Below the pieces are notes generated by a model. It was not told the origin of the DNA and did no database searches. It saw nothing but the letters and a program-made list of their open reading frames with translations. The position numbers and the translations under genes were made by a program. This document shows, one piece after another, positions 51,191 to 60,657 of a DNA stretch of 64,000 bases. The DNA comes from Mesorhizobium huakuii. Its GTDB lineage: Bacteria > Pseudomonadota > Alphaproteobacteria > Rhizobiales > Rhizobiaceae. Position 1 is the stretch's first letter. Each line of letters begins with the position of its first letter. The stretch is taken from assembly GCF_030160235.1 (NCBI RefSeq), contig NZ_BSNY01000018.1, forward strand, positions 1 through 64,000. The letters run 5' to 3'.

Positions 51191-52370
51191 GAAAGAAGCG
51201 GCGGTGATCGAGGCTGCGGCTGCCGATCTTGCCGCGGCCTCCGCGTTCCGCCGGCAGATCTCCTTCTGGGTGGCTGGCGTCGCCGGACTTGCGCTGTTCC
51301 TCTATATATTCAGCAACATCCTGCTGCCCTTCGTCGCCGGCATGGTGCTTGCCTATTTCCTCGATCCGGTCGCCGACCGGCTGCAGCGGCTCGGCCTGTC
51401 GCGCTTCATGGCGACCGTGGTCATCCTCATCACTTTCCTCATCGTGCTGGTGCTGGCCTTCGTCGTGCTTGTTCCGGTTCTGGCAACGCAAATGTCCGAA
51501 TTCGCCGGCAAGCTGCCGGAGTACCTGACCCGGTTGCAGAGCTTGCTCACCTCCTTTGATCCGAAATGGCTGGAACAGAAATTCGGCGTCAACGCCAATG
51601 GCTTGCGCGATGGGCTGAATTCGCTGCTGACCTCGGGTTTCGGCCTGATCACAACGGTGTTCACCTCGCTCTGGAGTTCCGGCATGGCGCTGGTCTCGGT
51701 GATCAGCCTGTTCGTGGTGACGCCGGTGGTCGCCTTCTACATGCTGCTCGACTGGGACCGCATGGTGGCGGTCATCGACAGCTGGGTGCCGCGCGACAAT
51801 GTCGCGACGGTACGCGCCATAGCGCGCGACATCAACACCGCGACCGCCGGCTTCGTGCGCGGCCAGGGCACGCTCTGCCTGGTGCTGGGGGCAATGTATG
51901 CTACCGGCCTGACGCTGACCGGGCTGAACTTCGCCATCCTGATCGGCCTGTTCGCCGGGCTGATCTCCTTCATTCCCTATGTCGGCTCGCTGACAGGGCT
52001 GGTGCTGGCGGTCGGCGTCGCTTTCGTCCAGTTCTGGCCGGACTGGACGATGATCGTCGCGGTCGCCGTGGTCTTCTTCATCGGCCAGTTCATCGAGGGC
52101 AACATATTGCAGCCCAGGCTGGTCGGCAAAAGCGTCGGCCTGCATCCGGTATGGCTGATGTTCGCGCTGTTTGCCTTCGGCGCGTTGTTCGGCTTTGTCG
52201 GTCTGCTGATTGCCGTGCCGGCTTCCGCCGCCGTCGCCGTCCTGGTGCGCTTTGCCATCGCCCGCTATCTCGAATCGCCGCTCTACAAGGGCCACGCGAC
52301 AGTGCCCGCGCCGCCGCTGCCGGCCGATCGCGGCGGCGGCCACCGCACCCAACCGCGTCGCTCGAAGTGA
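51162..52370 (+). CDS. AI-2E/PerM family membrane protein
   Basis: 402 aa from ATG 51162, inside the previous gene. About eight helices in the AI-2E (UPF0118/PerM) fold: ILLPFVAGMVLAYFLDPVADRL, FIEGNILQPRLVGKSVGLHP, with the central QxxxxN region. Family members export autoinducer-2 or act as Na/H antiporters and permeases; the role here is open. Its GTGA junction couples it to hdaA. Confidence 0.9.
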   Translation: MAKAPIQTSEKEAAVIEAAAADLAAASAFRRQISFWVAGVAGLALFLYIFSNILLPFVAGMVLAYFLDPVADRLQRLGLSRFMATVVILITFLIVLVLAFVVLVPVLATQMSEFAGKLPEYLTRLQSLLTSFDPKWLEQKFGVNANGLRDGLNSLLTSGFGLITTVFTSLWSSGMALVSVISLFVVTPVVAFYMLLDWDRMVAVIDSWVPRDNVATVRAIARDINTATAGFVRGQGTLCLVLGAMYATGLTLTGLNFAILIGLFAGLISFIPYVGSLTGLVLAVGVAFVQFWPDWTMIVAVAVVFFIGQFIEGNILQPRLVGKSVGLHPVWLMFALFAFGALFGFVGLLIAVPASAAVAVLVRFAIARYLESPLYKGHATVPAPPLPADRGGGHRTQPRRSK

Positions 52371-53071
52371 CCGCCCAGCGAACCGATCCGCCGCGCCAGC
52401 TGCCGCTCGATCTCGGCCACGGCACCGGCTATTCACGCGACGAGCTTGTCGTCTCCGGCACCAACAACCAGGCGGCGGCACTGGTCGACCGCTGGCCGGA
52501 CTGGCCTTCGCCGGTGGTGGTGCTGGCAGGCCCCGCCGGTTCCGGCAAGACGCATCTGGCCGCCATCTGGCGTGCGCGCGCCAACGCGGTTGCCGTCGAC
52601 GCCCGGCGGATCGGCGACAGCATCGCCGGTCTCGGCGCCCGGCCGGCGCTGATCGACGATGTCGACGCCGGCGTGGTCGACGAACAAGGCCTGTTCCACC
52701 TGATCAATGCGGTGCGCGGCGCCGGCTCGACGCTGCTGTTGACCGCGCGGCGTTTTCCCTCGGCCTGGGGTGTTTCGCTGCCCGATCTGGCCTCGCGGCT
52801 GAAGGCGGCGGCAACGGTCGAAATCCACGAGCCCGACGACCTGCTGCTCGCCGGCGTCATCACCAAGCTGTTCGCCGACCGCCAGGTCGAGGTCGAACCG
52901 CATGTCGTGCAATATCTGGTGCGGCGCATCGAGCGTTCGCTGGCGACAGCCATGCGCGTGGTGGAGCGGCTGGACCGCACAGCACTCGAGCGCAAGATGC
53001 CGATCACCCGGGCGCTCGCCGCCGAAACGGTCAGCGCCATGGACGAGGGGCAGGGCGCGTTCGAGATTTAG
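52367..53071 (+). CDS. hdaA: DnaA-homologous regulator HdaA
   Basis: 234 aa from GTG 52367 (GTGA overlap). An AAA+ domain similar to DnaA domain III: Walker A GPAGSGKTHLA, Walker B LIDDVDAG, and the sensor region RFPSAWG...DLASRLKAAATVEI. It lacks the DNA-binding domain IV. HdaA stimulates DnaA-ATP hydrolysis on the beta clamp and thereby limits replication initiation; the N-terminal QLPLDLG resembles the clamp-binding motif of Hda. In other Rhizobiales ppk usually follows; here it does not. Confidence 0.9.
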   Translation: MTAQRTDPPRQLPLDLGHGTGYSRDELVVSGTNNQAAALVDRWPDWPSPVVVLAGPAGSGKTHLAAIWRARANAVAVDARRIGDSIAGLGARPALIDDVDAGVVDEQGLFHLINAVRGAGSTLLLTARRFPSAWGVSLPDLASRLKAAATVEIHEPDDLLLAGVITKLFADRQVEVEPHVVQYLVRRIERSLATAMRVVERLDRTALERKMPITRALAAETVSAMDEGQGAFEI

Positions 53072-53376
53072 GGTCGGCCGCCAAAGGGTGTGTGCCATTT
53101 CGGGAAACAGGACTGGCATCCATCTTGCTGCACCAGCTTGCCGGCTGACCCCGGTCCTGATTGCGTTCCAAATCAGGTTGTAGGCTCGCCGGGAATGAGT
53201 TTGGGGTTCTCGCCCGGCGAGCTTACCTTCAGGTGCATCGAGCGACCGCCCATACCGTGGACTTTCCCCTTCTGCCGGACTCTTGCCGTCTGCTCTATGT
53301 CGGAGGCGATTTTTCCAAGACCGACATCGAAGCATTGCTTTGAACGTCGCGCGCCGGGAGATGTCTTTGGCCAATC
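53072..53376. other. 305-bp region without a clear gene
   Basis: Short frames occur (for example 53161-53343, ending SKTDIEALL, and 53090-53416) but none has a ribosome site or convincing family. No terminator is obvious after hdaA. In relatives this is where ppk would begin, so it may be a rearrangement scar. Confidence 0.45.
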
Positions 53377-53658
53377 TCAGAGCCACATTCTGACGAAATG
53401 CCGGACCAGCAGATAGACGGCCGAATGAGCGGCGACATAGCAGGCCGCGATCAGCACAAAAATCCCGATGCTCATAGGCCAGGAGCGGGAGGCGATGGTG
53501 CCCGGGGCCAGCCTGGCCTGTCTGCGGCTCCCGCGATTGTTCCACGCCGCCAGCGCCGCACAAGCGATCGCCCACGCAGCCATGAAGGGAACCGTCACGC
53601 CCGCATAGGCAAAGTAAGCTGGCCCGAACAACGACACCCACGCATCGATCCCAAGCAT
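53377..53658 (-). CDS. small membrane protein
   Basis: 93 aa from ATG at 53658, with GGGGGA 7 bp upstream. Two to three predicted helices (FMAAWAIACAALAAW, IGIFVLIAACYVAAHSAVYLLV) and a short basic loop. No family recognised. It stands alone between hdaA and the LysR gene. Confidence 0.6.
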   Translation of the reverse strand: MLGIDAWVSLFGPAYFAYAGVTVPFMAAWAIACAALAAWNNRGSRRQARLAPGTIASRSWPMSIGIFVLIAACYVAAHSAVYLLVRHFVRMWL

Positions 53659-53811
53659 CGGCCATCCCCCTTTTGCGGGAGTGTAAGCCGGCCATGGTGA
53701 CGGATGCGAGCTTGAAATGGCGAAACGTGGACGAGCATCACGCTGTGCAAACGCAAGCTGTGAGCAGAGGGCTGGGCGGCGCGCCGACCGAAGAAATGTT
53801 CCGCGATCTGG

Positions 53812-54714
53812 TCAGCGGAGATGCGATTGCACGAAGTCGATGAAGGCGCGCACCTTGGCCGGCGGCAAATGGCGCGACGGGTAGAGCGCGTAGAGTGGGA
53901 AGCTTTCGCCGTGCCAATCCGGCAGAACCTCGACCAGCGTGCCTTGCCGGATGAGGTGCTGCACGCCAATCGCCTTGATCCTGGCGATGCCGACGCCGTC
54001 GAGGCAGGCGCCAAGCATGGTGCCGAACTCGGTGACCATCAGGCGGCCCGTCGTCCTCACATCGACCACCTCGTCGCCGCGCCGAAACCGCCATTCTTCG
54101 ATCGGCTGGCCAGTCAGCGAATCGCGGACCTGGATACAGGCGTGATCGACGAGGTCGGCGGGAACGGTGGGAGTGCCATGTGCCCTGAGATAGGTGGGTG
54201 CGGCAACCGTCACCGTGCGGGTCTCGACCAGCTTTTTCACCACCAGCGACGACACGGGCGGTGTCCCAAAGCGTATGGCGATGTCGAACCCTTCGGCGAC
54301 CACATCCCCCAGCTGATCCCTCGCGACAAGCTCGAGCGACAGATCCGGATAGAGCGACAGGAACTCGCTGATATGCGGCGTGAACAGCTGGCGCGAAAAG
54401 AAAGCGTCGACATTGACGCGCAGCCGGCCGCGCACCGCGACCGACGTGCCCGAGGTGACGGTCACCGCGTCTTCTATGCCGTTCAGCAACGGCGCCACCT
54501 CGGCGTAGAGCCGGCGGCCCTCGTCGGTCAGCGACACGGCGCGCGTCGTCCGGTCGAGCAGCCGCACGCCGACGCGGGCCTCCAGGCGAGAGACCGCGCG
54601 GCTGACGCCGGAGCGTGACAGGCCGAGCGCATCGGCGGCCCGGGCAAAGCTGCCGCCTTCGGCAATCGCGGCCAGCACGCCGACATTGGAGATGACACGC
54701 CCGTCGAACGCCAT
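53812..54714 (-). CDS. LysR family transcriptional regulator
   Basis: 300 aa from ATG at 54714; a longer frame upstream crosses a palindrome and is rejected. Winged helix (VLAAIAEGGSFARAADALGLSRSGVSRAVSRLEARVGVRLLDR) then a substrate-binding domain (WRFRRGDEVVDV). The subgroup is that of many NmrA- or drug-resistance-linked LysR proteins. It diverges from the NmrA-like gene at 54842 and probably controls it through the palindrome at 54725. Confidence 0.9.
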   Translation of the reverse strand: MAFDGRVISNVGVLAAIAEGGSFARAADALGLSRSGVSRAVSRLEARVGVRLLDRTTRAVSLTDEGRRLYAEVAPLLNGIEDAVTVTSGTSVAVRGRLRVNVDAFFSRQLFTPHISEFLSLYPDLSLELVARDQLGDVVAEGFDIAIRFGTPPVSSLVVKKLVETRTVTVAAPTYLRAHGTPTVPADLVDHACIQVRDSLTGQPIEEWRFRRGDEVVDVRTTGRLMVTEFGTMLGACLDGVGIARIKAIGVQHLIRQGTLVEVLPDWHGESFPLYALYPSRHLPPAKVRAFIDFVQSHLR

Positions 54715-54724
54715 TGGCTCATCC

Positions 54725-54741
54725 GTTGATTTAAGATCAAC
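54725..54741. promoter_or_regulatory. LysR-type palindrome in the divergent region
   Basis: GTTGAT-TTAAG-ATCAAC: perfect 6-bp arms around 5 bp, 11 bp before the LysR start. LysR boxes are typically T-N11-A with such dyad symmetry, so it is a candidate operator for both divergent genes. Confidence 0.6.
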
Positions 54742-54841
54742 AATGATATGATTTAATAGCACTCACGGCAACAGTCAGTGTCGAGCTAAAGATCCGCCAT
54801 TCCGCGCCGCAGAGGCGCGAACCCACAAATGGAGACGGATC

Positions 54842-55708
54842 ATGTATGCAATCACCGGCATTACCGGCAAAGTCGGCGGCGCGATGGCGCGCGCACTGCT
54901 CGCCGCTGGCCAGCCCGTTCGCGCCGTCGTGCGCGATGCCACGAAAGGCCGGCAATGGGCGGCACTCGGCTGCGAAGTCGCGATCGCCGCCATGGAGGAT
55001 CCGGGGGCGCTGACGCAAGCTTTCGAGGGTGCGACGGCGGTGTTCATCCTGCCGCCGCCGGTGTTTGATCCGGAGCCCTTCTATCCCGAAGCGCAGGCGG
55101 TCATCGACAGCGTCGTGACGGCGTTGAAGGCCGCGAAGCCGGCCAGGGTCGTCTGCCTGTCGACCGTCGGCGCCGATGCGGTCCAGGACAATCTGCTGTC
55201 GCAGCACACGATGATGGAGACCGCACTGAGCGCGCTCCAACTGACACTTACCTTCCTGCGGCCCGCCTGGTTCCTCGACAATGCCGCCTGGGACGTTTCG
55301 TCCGCGCGCGAGACTGGTCTCATCCATAGCTTCCTCGCGCCGACGAACAGGGCGCTGCCGATGGTGGCCGCCGAGGATGTCGGGCGAGTGGCGGCGGCGC
55401 TCATCCAGCAGGACTGGAGCGGCACGCGTATCGTCGAGCTGGAGGGGCCGGAGCGTGTATCGCCCGATGACCTTGCCGCCGCTTTCACCACAGTGCTGGG
55501 CAAACCGGTGCGCGCCGTGCCGGTGACGCGCGAGACGTGGGAGGCGCTTTTCCGTTCGCAAGGCATGCGAAATCCGCAACCCCGCATGCGCATGCTGGAC
55601 GGCATCAACGAGGGCTGGATCGCATTCGCCGACGAAGCGCGGACGATCAAGGGCACGATATCTGCGGCGGCCGTGGTTCAGGCTCTCGTGGCGGGCGAGG
55701 GCGCCTAG
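54842..55708 (+). CDS. NmrA-like NAD(P)-binding protein
   Basis: 288 aa atypical SDR. The nucleotide loop is ITGITGKVGG near the start; RVVCLSTVGADAV and FLRPAWFLDNAAWD are NmrA/SDR_a5 features. There is no YxxxK pair, as usual in this group, which includes redox sensors and quinone oxidoreductases such as QorB. It diverges from the LysR gene. A minus-strand tRNA gene follows 22 bp after its stop. Confidence 0.88.
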   Translation: MYAITGITGKVGGAMARALLAAGQPVRAVVRDATKGRQWAALGCEVAIAAMEDPGALTQAFEGATAVFILPPPVFDPEPFYPEAQAVIDSVVTALKAAKPARVVCLSTVGADAVQDNLLSQHTMMETALSALQLTLTFLRPAWFLDNAAWDVSSARETGLIHSFLAPTNRALPMVAAEDVGRVAAALIQQDWSGTRIVELEGPERVSPDDLAAAFTTVLGKPVRAVPVTRETWEALFRSQGMRNPQPRMRMLDGINEGWIAFADEARTIKGTISAAAVVQALVAGEGA

Positions 55709-55730
55709 ATCAAATGGGATACGAGGGGGA

Positions 55731-55807
<77 letters not shown>

Positions 55808-55932
55808 AACGGTCTGTTGCCTATTCATTTCGGTGTTACATGGCAAGTGCAAAAACCTTGCCGCCATGCGCATTGCGCAGTAATGACGGGCGAAGGGGTG
55901 GCGATGCTGCCTTGCACAACCATGAGGTGGCC

Positions 55933-56238
55933 ATGTCCGCGCGCATTTTCAGCCCAGCCAAAACCGCGATGCAGTCCGGCAAGGCCAAGACCGGCCACTG
56001 GGTGCTGGAATTCGACCCCGAGATGCGCAAGAAGATCGATCCCTTGATGGGCTATACGACGTCGGGAGACATGAGAAGCCAGATCAGGCTCACCTTCGAC
56101 ACGCGCGAAGAGGCCGTGGCCTACGCCGAAAAGGAAGGGCTTGCCTTCCGTGTCGAGGAGCCCAAAGAGACCAAGCGCCGCCAGATTTCCTATGCGGAGA
56201 ATTTCCGCTATGACCGCAGGACGCCCTGGACGCATTGA
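55933..56238 (+). CDS. NDUFS4-like accessory subunit of respiratory complex I
   Basis: 101 aa from ATG 55933. The family (NDUFS4/18 kDa, ETC_C1) is known from mitochondria and alphaproteobacteria and binds the peripheral arm of complex I. SARIFSPAKTAMQSGKAKTGHWVLEF and the end NFRYDRRTPWTH are typical, though the nuo genes are not near. The setting between tRNA-Pro and tRNA-Arg is conserved in rhizobia as I recall. A longer frame upstream overlaps the tRNA and is not used. Confidence 0.92.
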   Translation: MSARIFSPAKTAMQSGKAKTGHWVLEFDPEMRKKIDPLMGYTTSGDMRSQIRLTFDTREEAVAYAEKEGLAFRVEEPKETKRRQISYAENFRYDRRTPWTH

Positions 56239-56284
56239 ACGGCGCCAGCGCCACATATCCAGCCGGCCCCTTTGGCCGGCCAGC

Positions 56285-56361
56285 GGTCCCGTAGCTCAGC
56301 TGGATAGAGCACCGGCCTTCTAAGCCGATGGTCACAGGTTCGAATCCTGTCGGGATCGCCA
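56285..56361 (+). tRNA. tRNA-Arg (anticodon TCT)
   Basis: GGTCCCGTAGCTCAG... with anticodon loop CTTCTAA (anticodon TCT), T-loop GTTCGAATC, and acceptor stem GGTCCCG/CGGGATC with one G-U pair, discriminator G and an encoded CCA. Confidence 0.94.
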
Positions 56362-56458
56362 TTAAATCATTGATTTTACGAGGTTATTCCCGTCCTGTTG
56401 AAGGCGTGTCTGCTTACCTTCTGCCGCGTCGGCATGGTGCCGGTCCGCGCCGCAAGAA

Positions 56459-56746
56459 ATGACCGGCGGGAACCTGATGCCCGCCGGCGCGTTGCCTCGC
56501 ATGCTCAAGAAGATCGCCTTCGCCGCCGTGCTGTTTCAGGTTGCCGTTTTCTCGGCGCTGATAACGCAGACGGTTCTATTCGCGTCCACGGCGACTCAAG
56601 CGGCGGACGTCCAGCCCAGCGAATCCGTTGCGGTTACTGACAAGGAATGCGCCGCCGCGACGTGGCCGAACATTCCGGACCGGTGCCTGGAGCGGGTTGA
56701 GGCGCGCAATTCTATCACGACACTGGTGCTGCCGGCCGGGCAATAG
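56459..56746 (+). CDS. small membrane or exported hypothetical protein
   Basis: 95 aa from ATG 56459; ATG 56477 and 56501 (MLKKIAFAAVLFQ) are alternatives. A hydrophobic helix (AFAAVLFQVAVFSALITQTVLF) comes first, then a short extracytoplasmic part with two Cys (ECAAATWPNIPDRCL), a pattern I recall from other rhizobia. A hairpin (CCGGCGGG/CCCGCCGG, 56463-56487) covers the middle start, so the real start is uncertain. Confidence 0.62.
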   Translation: MTGGNLMPAGALPRMLKKIAFAAVLFQVAVFSALITQTVLFASTATQAADVQPSESVAVTDKECAAATWPNIPDRCLERVEARNSITTLVLPAGQ

Positions 56747-56920
56747 AGCAACGCTGCGTGGGGCCATCAGGAATTATTTCGTGATCCGCGGAGGTTGGAA
56801 CCTTAGCCCCCATCAGGCGTTCGGGGCCTTGTATTCGCGGAGCCTCATAAAAGGCAATGTGCGGGCCAGCGAACGGGCGGGGCAAAACAAGCGCGGGTTG
56901 GGGGAGGAGAAAACGAGGCC

Positions 56921-57142
56921 ATGTCGAAACGTGAAATTGGAACGTCCCCTGCCTTGGTGCGGCGTATCGCTGAACTCAAGGCCAGAATGCAGGATGCCGA
57001 AATTTCCGATCATGAGATGAAGACCTTCCACAAGGTCGCTGCCATCATGGGGGCGGGCGACGGGTCCCTACGACTGGATGCCGACGACCTGATCGCGGCA
57101 TCCTTCGTTGTCGAAGCAAGTGGGCCGGCACCGAACCGTTGA
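56921..57142 (+). CDS. small hypothetical protein
   Basis: 73 aa from ATG 56921 behind a purine-rich stretch (GGGGGAGGAG). Helical and charged (RRIAELKARMQDAEISDHEMKTFHKVAAIM), soluble, no Cys. Family unknown. It precedes the diguanylate cyclase by 177 bp. Confidence 0.6.
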   Translation: MSKREIGTSPALVRRIAELKARMQDAEISDHEMKTFHKVAAIMGAGDGSLRLDADDLIAASFVVEASGPAPNR

Positions 57143-57319
57143 CGTTGTGAATTCCCCGCATCGTGCGAAATTTAGTCAGCGGGCTTGCGTTCACCGCCGG
57201 AGCACGGCTGTCCATTGGGCGAGCATGCTCCGGCTCCCAGATCTCGAATTGAAGGGAAAGTCTTATCATTTTGTTTGCGTTGGCACGTCATAGTAGGGAC
57301 GGCTAACGGAGAAAATGGG

Positions 57320-58108
57320 ATGAAGCTTGACCTGTCGCCGACCAGCTGGGGCAGGGTGATCGCTGTCACCGCCGCCGGCACGGCATTCTTCATTGCCGTG
57401 GCGTTTTTTGTCGATTCGTTCAATTTTCCCTATCTGTCGCCGCAAGCGCTGTGGCACGCGCAGCTGACGGACCTGCTGCTGCCTCTGGGGCTGGGCGGGT
57501 CGTTCCTGTTTTTCCTGATGTGGAAGATCCGCCAGCTGGCGATCGCCCAACGCGACCTCAGCGTCATCGCCGCGACCGACAGCCTGACGGCGGTGCTGAA
57601 CCGCGGCGCCTTCTCGATGCTGGTCGAGGCGTATCTCGATCAGACCCGCAAGCAGGAGGACACCCGCTCAGGCGCCTTGCTGATTATCGACGCCGACCAC
57701 TTCAAGTCGATCAACGACCGCCTTGGCCATGACTGCGGCGACCAGGCGCTCAGGCTGATCGCCCAGGCGATCAAGGGACAACTGCGCGGCAGCGATATCG
57801 TCGGCCGCATCGGCGGTGAGGAGTTTGGCGTGTTTCTCCCCGGTGTCGACCCCTCGCAATCCTGGCTGGTTGCCGAAGGCATCCGCCGGCGGATTCGCGA
57901 AATGGATTTTTCGCCGGGCGGCCGCGCCTGTCCGCTTTCCGTCAGCATCGGCGGCACCAGCTTCAGTGGCCCGACGACTTACGAGGCGATATTCTCCGCC
58001 GCCGACAGACGGCTCTATGCCGCCAAGTCGAATGGACGCGATCAGGTCAGCTTCGACCCGGCGGAAGCCGCCCTGGTGTCCCAGTCCAGCGCCGCCACGG
58101 TACATTGA
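57320..58108 (+). CDS. membrane-anchored diguanylate cyclase (GGDEF)
   Basis: 262 aa from ATG 57320 with GGAGAAAAT upstream. Two N-terminal helices (about residues 13-32 and 52-68) anchor a short-linked GGDEF domain. The active site is GGEEF at 165-169 and the feedback I-site RGSD (156-159) stands exactly five residues before it, so it can make c-di-GMP from two GTP and be inhibited by product. No EAL domain. It is a likely input into the biofilm/motility switch; the periplasmic sensor part is very small. Confidence 0.93.
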   Translation: MKLDLSPTSWGRVIAVTAAGTAFFIAVAFFVDSFNFPYLSPQALWHAQLTDLLLPLGLGGSFLFFLMWKIRQLAIAQRDLSVIAATDSLTAVLNRGAFSMLVEAYLDQTRKQEDTRSGALLIIDADHFKSINDRLGHDCGDQALRLIAQAIKGQLRGSDIVGRIGGEEFGVFLPGVDPSQSWLVAEGIRRRIREMDFSPGGRACPLSVSIGGTSFSGPTTYEAIFSAADRRLYAAKSNGRDQVSFDPAEAALVSQSSAATVH

Positions 58109-58320
58109 CCTCAGCCTCGCAAGCGCGTGAAGGCCGCCGCTTCCTTGACGCCTTCTTGTCGGTGTGCTTCCTCCGGGCAAGGTGATGTATTGGGCATCGC
58201 CAGAGACATTTCTGCTTTCTTGATCTCCTCGGTCTTCCGGGCCGCCGGTGCAGCCGTGACCTGTTTCGGTGCCGGCGAACGAGTGGCGGGACGGCCCGGG
58301 GCCAGGCAAGCGCGGCGATC

Positions 58321-59283
58321 ATGATCCATCTGTTCAACGGTTTTCAGAACCCGTTTGGCGGCAGCGAGCGCGAAACCCTGGACCTGTACCGGCTGCTGGG
58401 TGCCGACCAGCAGGTTCGTCTTTGGGCAACCTCTTCGCGCGTGTCGGGCGAACTGATGCGGCAATTTCCGATTCACCGCGTCTCGCCGGCTAGGCGCGAG
58501 GTGCCGGACGGCGGCACCTATGTCTTCCTCGGCGCGCATTGGCGCAACAAGATCTGGCCTTACCTGATCCCGCGGCCACGCCGGCTGATCTATGTCTTCA
58601 ACACCTTTCACCCGAAGATCATCGCGCTGACGACCGGCATGCCGCGCCTACTGGGCTGGCCCGACGCCGAACTGGTGCTGATCTCGGAATTCCAGAAGCG
58701 CCTGCTGCAGGTCGAAGGCGTCGTGCATCCGTCGCCGATCGATATCGGGCGTTTCACCCCACGGCCTGCAAGGCCGGATCGGCCGTTCACGGTGGGGCGG
58801 CTCAGCCGCGACACGGCGGACAAGCATCATGCCGACGATGTGGCACTCTACGAGACGTTGCTGGCCGATGGCGTTGCGGTGCGGATCCAGGGCGGCATGC
58901 CGCTCAAGGACAGGCTCGCGCCGCATCCGCAACTCGAGCTTCTGCCGCAAGGCCAGTTTGTCGCGGAAGAATTCCTGCCGACGCTCGACGTCTTCTACTA
59001 TCGCACCGGCTCGCATGTGGAGACCTTCGGCCGCGTGGTGTTCGAGGCAATGGCCTGCGGTTTGCCCGTGGTCTGCCATTCGCATGGCGGCTATGCCGAC
59101 CATATCAACCATGGCGAAAACGGGTTTCTCTTCGAGACGACGCAGCAGGCGGCGCAAATCCTGGCCGAGCTCAAGGCCGATCCGGCGCTGCGGACTGACG
59201 TGGGCCACAGAGCGCGGCAGACCGTCGAGCGGCTTTTTTCGCCGCAGGCATTGCAACAGCGGCTGGATTTCTATCGGCGTTAG
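58321..59283 (+). CDS. glycosyltransferase family 1/4-like
   Basis: 320 aa. The C-terminal half has the retaining GT-B signature E-x7-E in HVETFGRVVFEAMACGLPVVCH and GGYADHINHGENGFLF. The N-terminal half has a short GGSERETLDLYRLL that resembles the acceptor domain of GT4 enzymes. It probably transfers a sugar in surface polysaccharide synthesis, from the cytoplasmic face. It stands alone without other polysaccharide genes. Confidence 0.87.
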   Translation: MIHLFNGFQNPFGGSERETLDLYRLLGADQQVRLWATSSRVSGELMRQFPIHRVSPARREVPDGGTYVFLGAHWRNKIWPYLIPRPRRLIYVFNTFHPKIIALTTGMPRLLGWPDAELVLISEFQKRLLQVEGVVHPSPIDIGRFTPRPARPDRPFTVGRLSRDTADKHHADDVALYETLLADGVAVRIQGGMPLKDRLAPHPQLELLPQGQFVAEEFLPTLDVFYYRTGSHVETFGRVVFEAMACGLPVVCHSHGGYADHINHGENGFLFETTQQAAQILAELKADPALRTDVGHRARQTVERLFSPQALQQRLDFYRR

Positions 59284-59413
59284 CGATACCGGGCAGGAAC
59301 CACGGTTTGCCCACTCCGTTTGTCATCAATCTCGACATCGCCAGACCCGACATGCAAAAGAATGAACCGGCGGACCGCATCGGCGCCACCAGATCGCGCG
59401 GGGCTTCCTACCG

Positions 59414-60640
59414 ATGACATTGACGGGCGCTGCGGCATTGCTGATCCTGGTTCTGACCTATGCCGGCGTCGCCATCGGCCGCATCCCCGGCCTGCGTCTC
59501 GACCGGGCGGGCATCGCACTGCTTGGCGGCGCAGCGATGATCGCCATTGGCGCGATCAGCATGGAAGATGCCTACCGTGCCATCAATTTCGACACGATCA
59601 CGCTTCTGCTCGGCATGATGATCGTGGTGGCGCATCTGAAGGTCTCCGGCGCCTTTCGCGGCCTGGGCGCCATCGCCATCGAACATGCGCACGCGCCCTT
59701 CATGCTCCTGGTGATGGTGACGCTGCTCACCGGCGTGCTCTCGGCCTTCCTGGTCAACGATGCCATCTGCCTGGTCATGGCGCCGATCGTCGTCCACGTT
59801 ACCCGCGTCATCAACCGCAATCCGATCCCCTATCTGATCGCCACCGCCACCGCGTCGAACTGCGGCAGCGTCGCCACCATCACCGGCAATCCCCAGAACA
59901 TGGTCATCGGCGCGCTGTCGGGCATTTCCTATCCCGCTTTTTCGGCGGCGCTGGCGCCGGTCGCGCTGTTCGGCCTCGTCGCGGTCATCGTCATCGTGCG
60001 CCTCGTCTATCGCGCCGAATTCACCCGCACCGCCGAATTGACGCCGCATGTCTCGCGCGGCCGCATGCATCGCGGGCAGGTGCTGAAGGCCGTGATCGTC
60101 TGCATCGGGCTGGCCATCGCCTTCTTCGCCGGTGTTCCCGTTGCCAAGGCGGCATTGATCGGCGGCGCCATTCTGCTGCTCACCCGCGCCATCAAGCCGG
60201 ACCGCATCTACCGTGAGATCGACGGCCCGCTGCTGTTCATGTTCGCCGGCCTGTTCGTGGTGGTCGCCGGCGCCGAAAGGACGTTGTTGACGCCCGATCT
60301 CATTGCCTCCGCCAAGAATCTCGGCCTGGACGACGTCTGGCGCCTTTCCGGCTTCACCGCGGTGCTCTCCAACATCATGAGCAATGTGCCGGCGGTGCTG
60401 GCGCTGCGCCCGTTCATACCCGGGTTGGAAAATCCCGAACGGGCCTGGCTGGTGGTGGCGATGAGCTCCACGCTCGCCGGCAATTTCACGCTTCTCGGCT
60501 CGGTCGCCAACCTGATCGTCGCCGAACAGTCCAAGGCTGCCGGCACACCCTTGTCGTTCGGTGCCTTCTTCAAGGTCGGCCTGCCGCTGACGCTTATGAC
60601 ACTCGTCGCCGGCACGGCATGGCTGGCCTTCGGGTTCTAG
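59414..60640 (+). CDS. anion permease of the ArsB/NhaD/SLC13 type
   Basis: 408 aa with about eleven helices. The two repeat signatures SAFLVNDAICLVMAPIVV and SNIMSNVPAVLAL, plus ATASNCGSVATITGNPQNMVIG, match the ion-transporter superfamily that includes ArsB and citrate/sulfate permeases. No arsenic operon is near, so a carboxylate, sulfate or other anion is just as likely. The TPR gene follows directly. Confidence 0.87.
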   Translation: MTLTGAAALLILVLTYAGVAIGRIPGLRLDRAGIALLGGAAMIAIGAISMEDAYRAINFDTITLLLGMMIVVAHLKVSGAFRGLGAIAIEHAHAPFMLLVMVTLLTGVLSAFLVNDAICLVMAPIVVHVTRVINRNPIPYLIATATASNCGSVATITGNPQNMVIGALSGISYPAFSAALAPVALFGLVAVIVIVRLVYRAEFTRTAELTPHVSRGRMHRGQVLKAVIVCIGLAIAFFAGVPVAKAALIGGAILLLTRAIKPDRIYREIDGPLLFMFAGLFVVVAGAERTLLTPDLIASAKNLGLDDVWRLSGFTAVLSNIMSNVPAVLALRPFIPGLENPERAWLVVAMSSTLAGNFTLLGSVANLIVAEQSKAAGTPLSFGAFFKVGLPLTLMTLVAGTAWLAFGF

Positions 60641-60657
60641 CGGGGAGTGGCAAAGCG

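Noticed and set aside
53161-53343. 60-codon frame ending SKTDIEALL, faintly like a CobW C-terminus
   Set aside because: Similarity is too weak, no start site, and no N-terminal GTPase part nearby.
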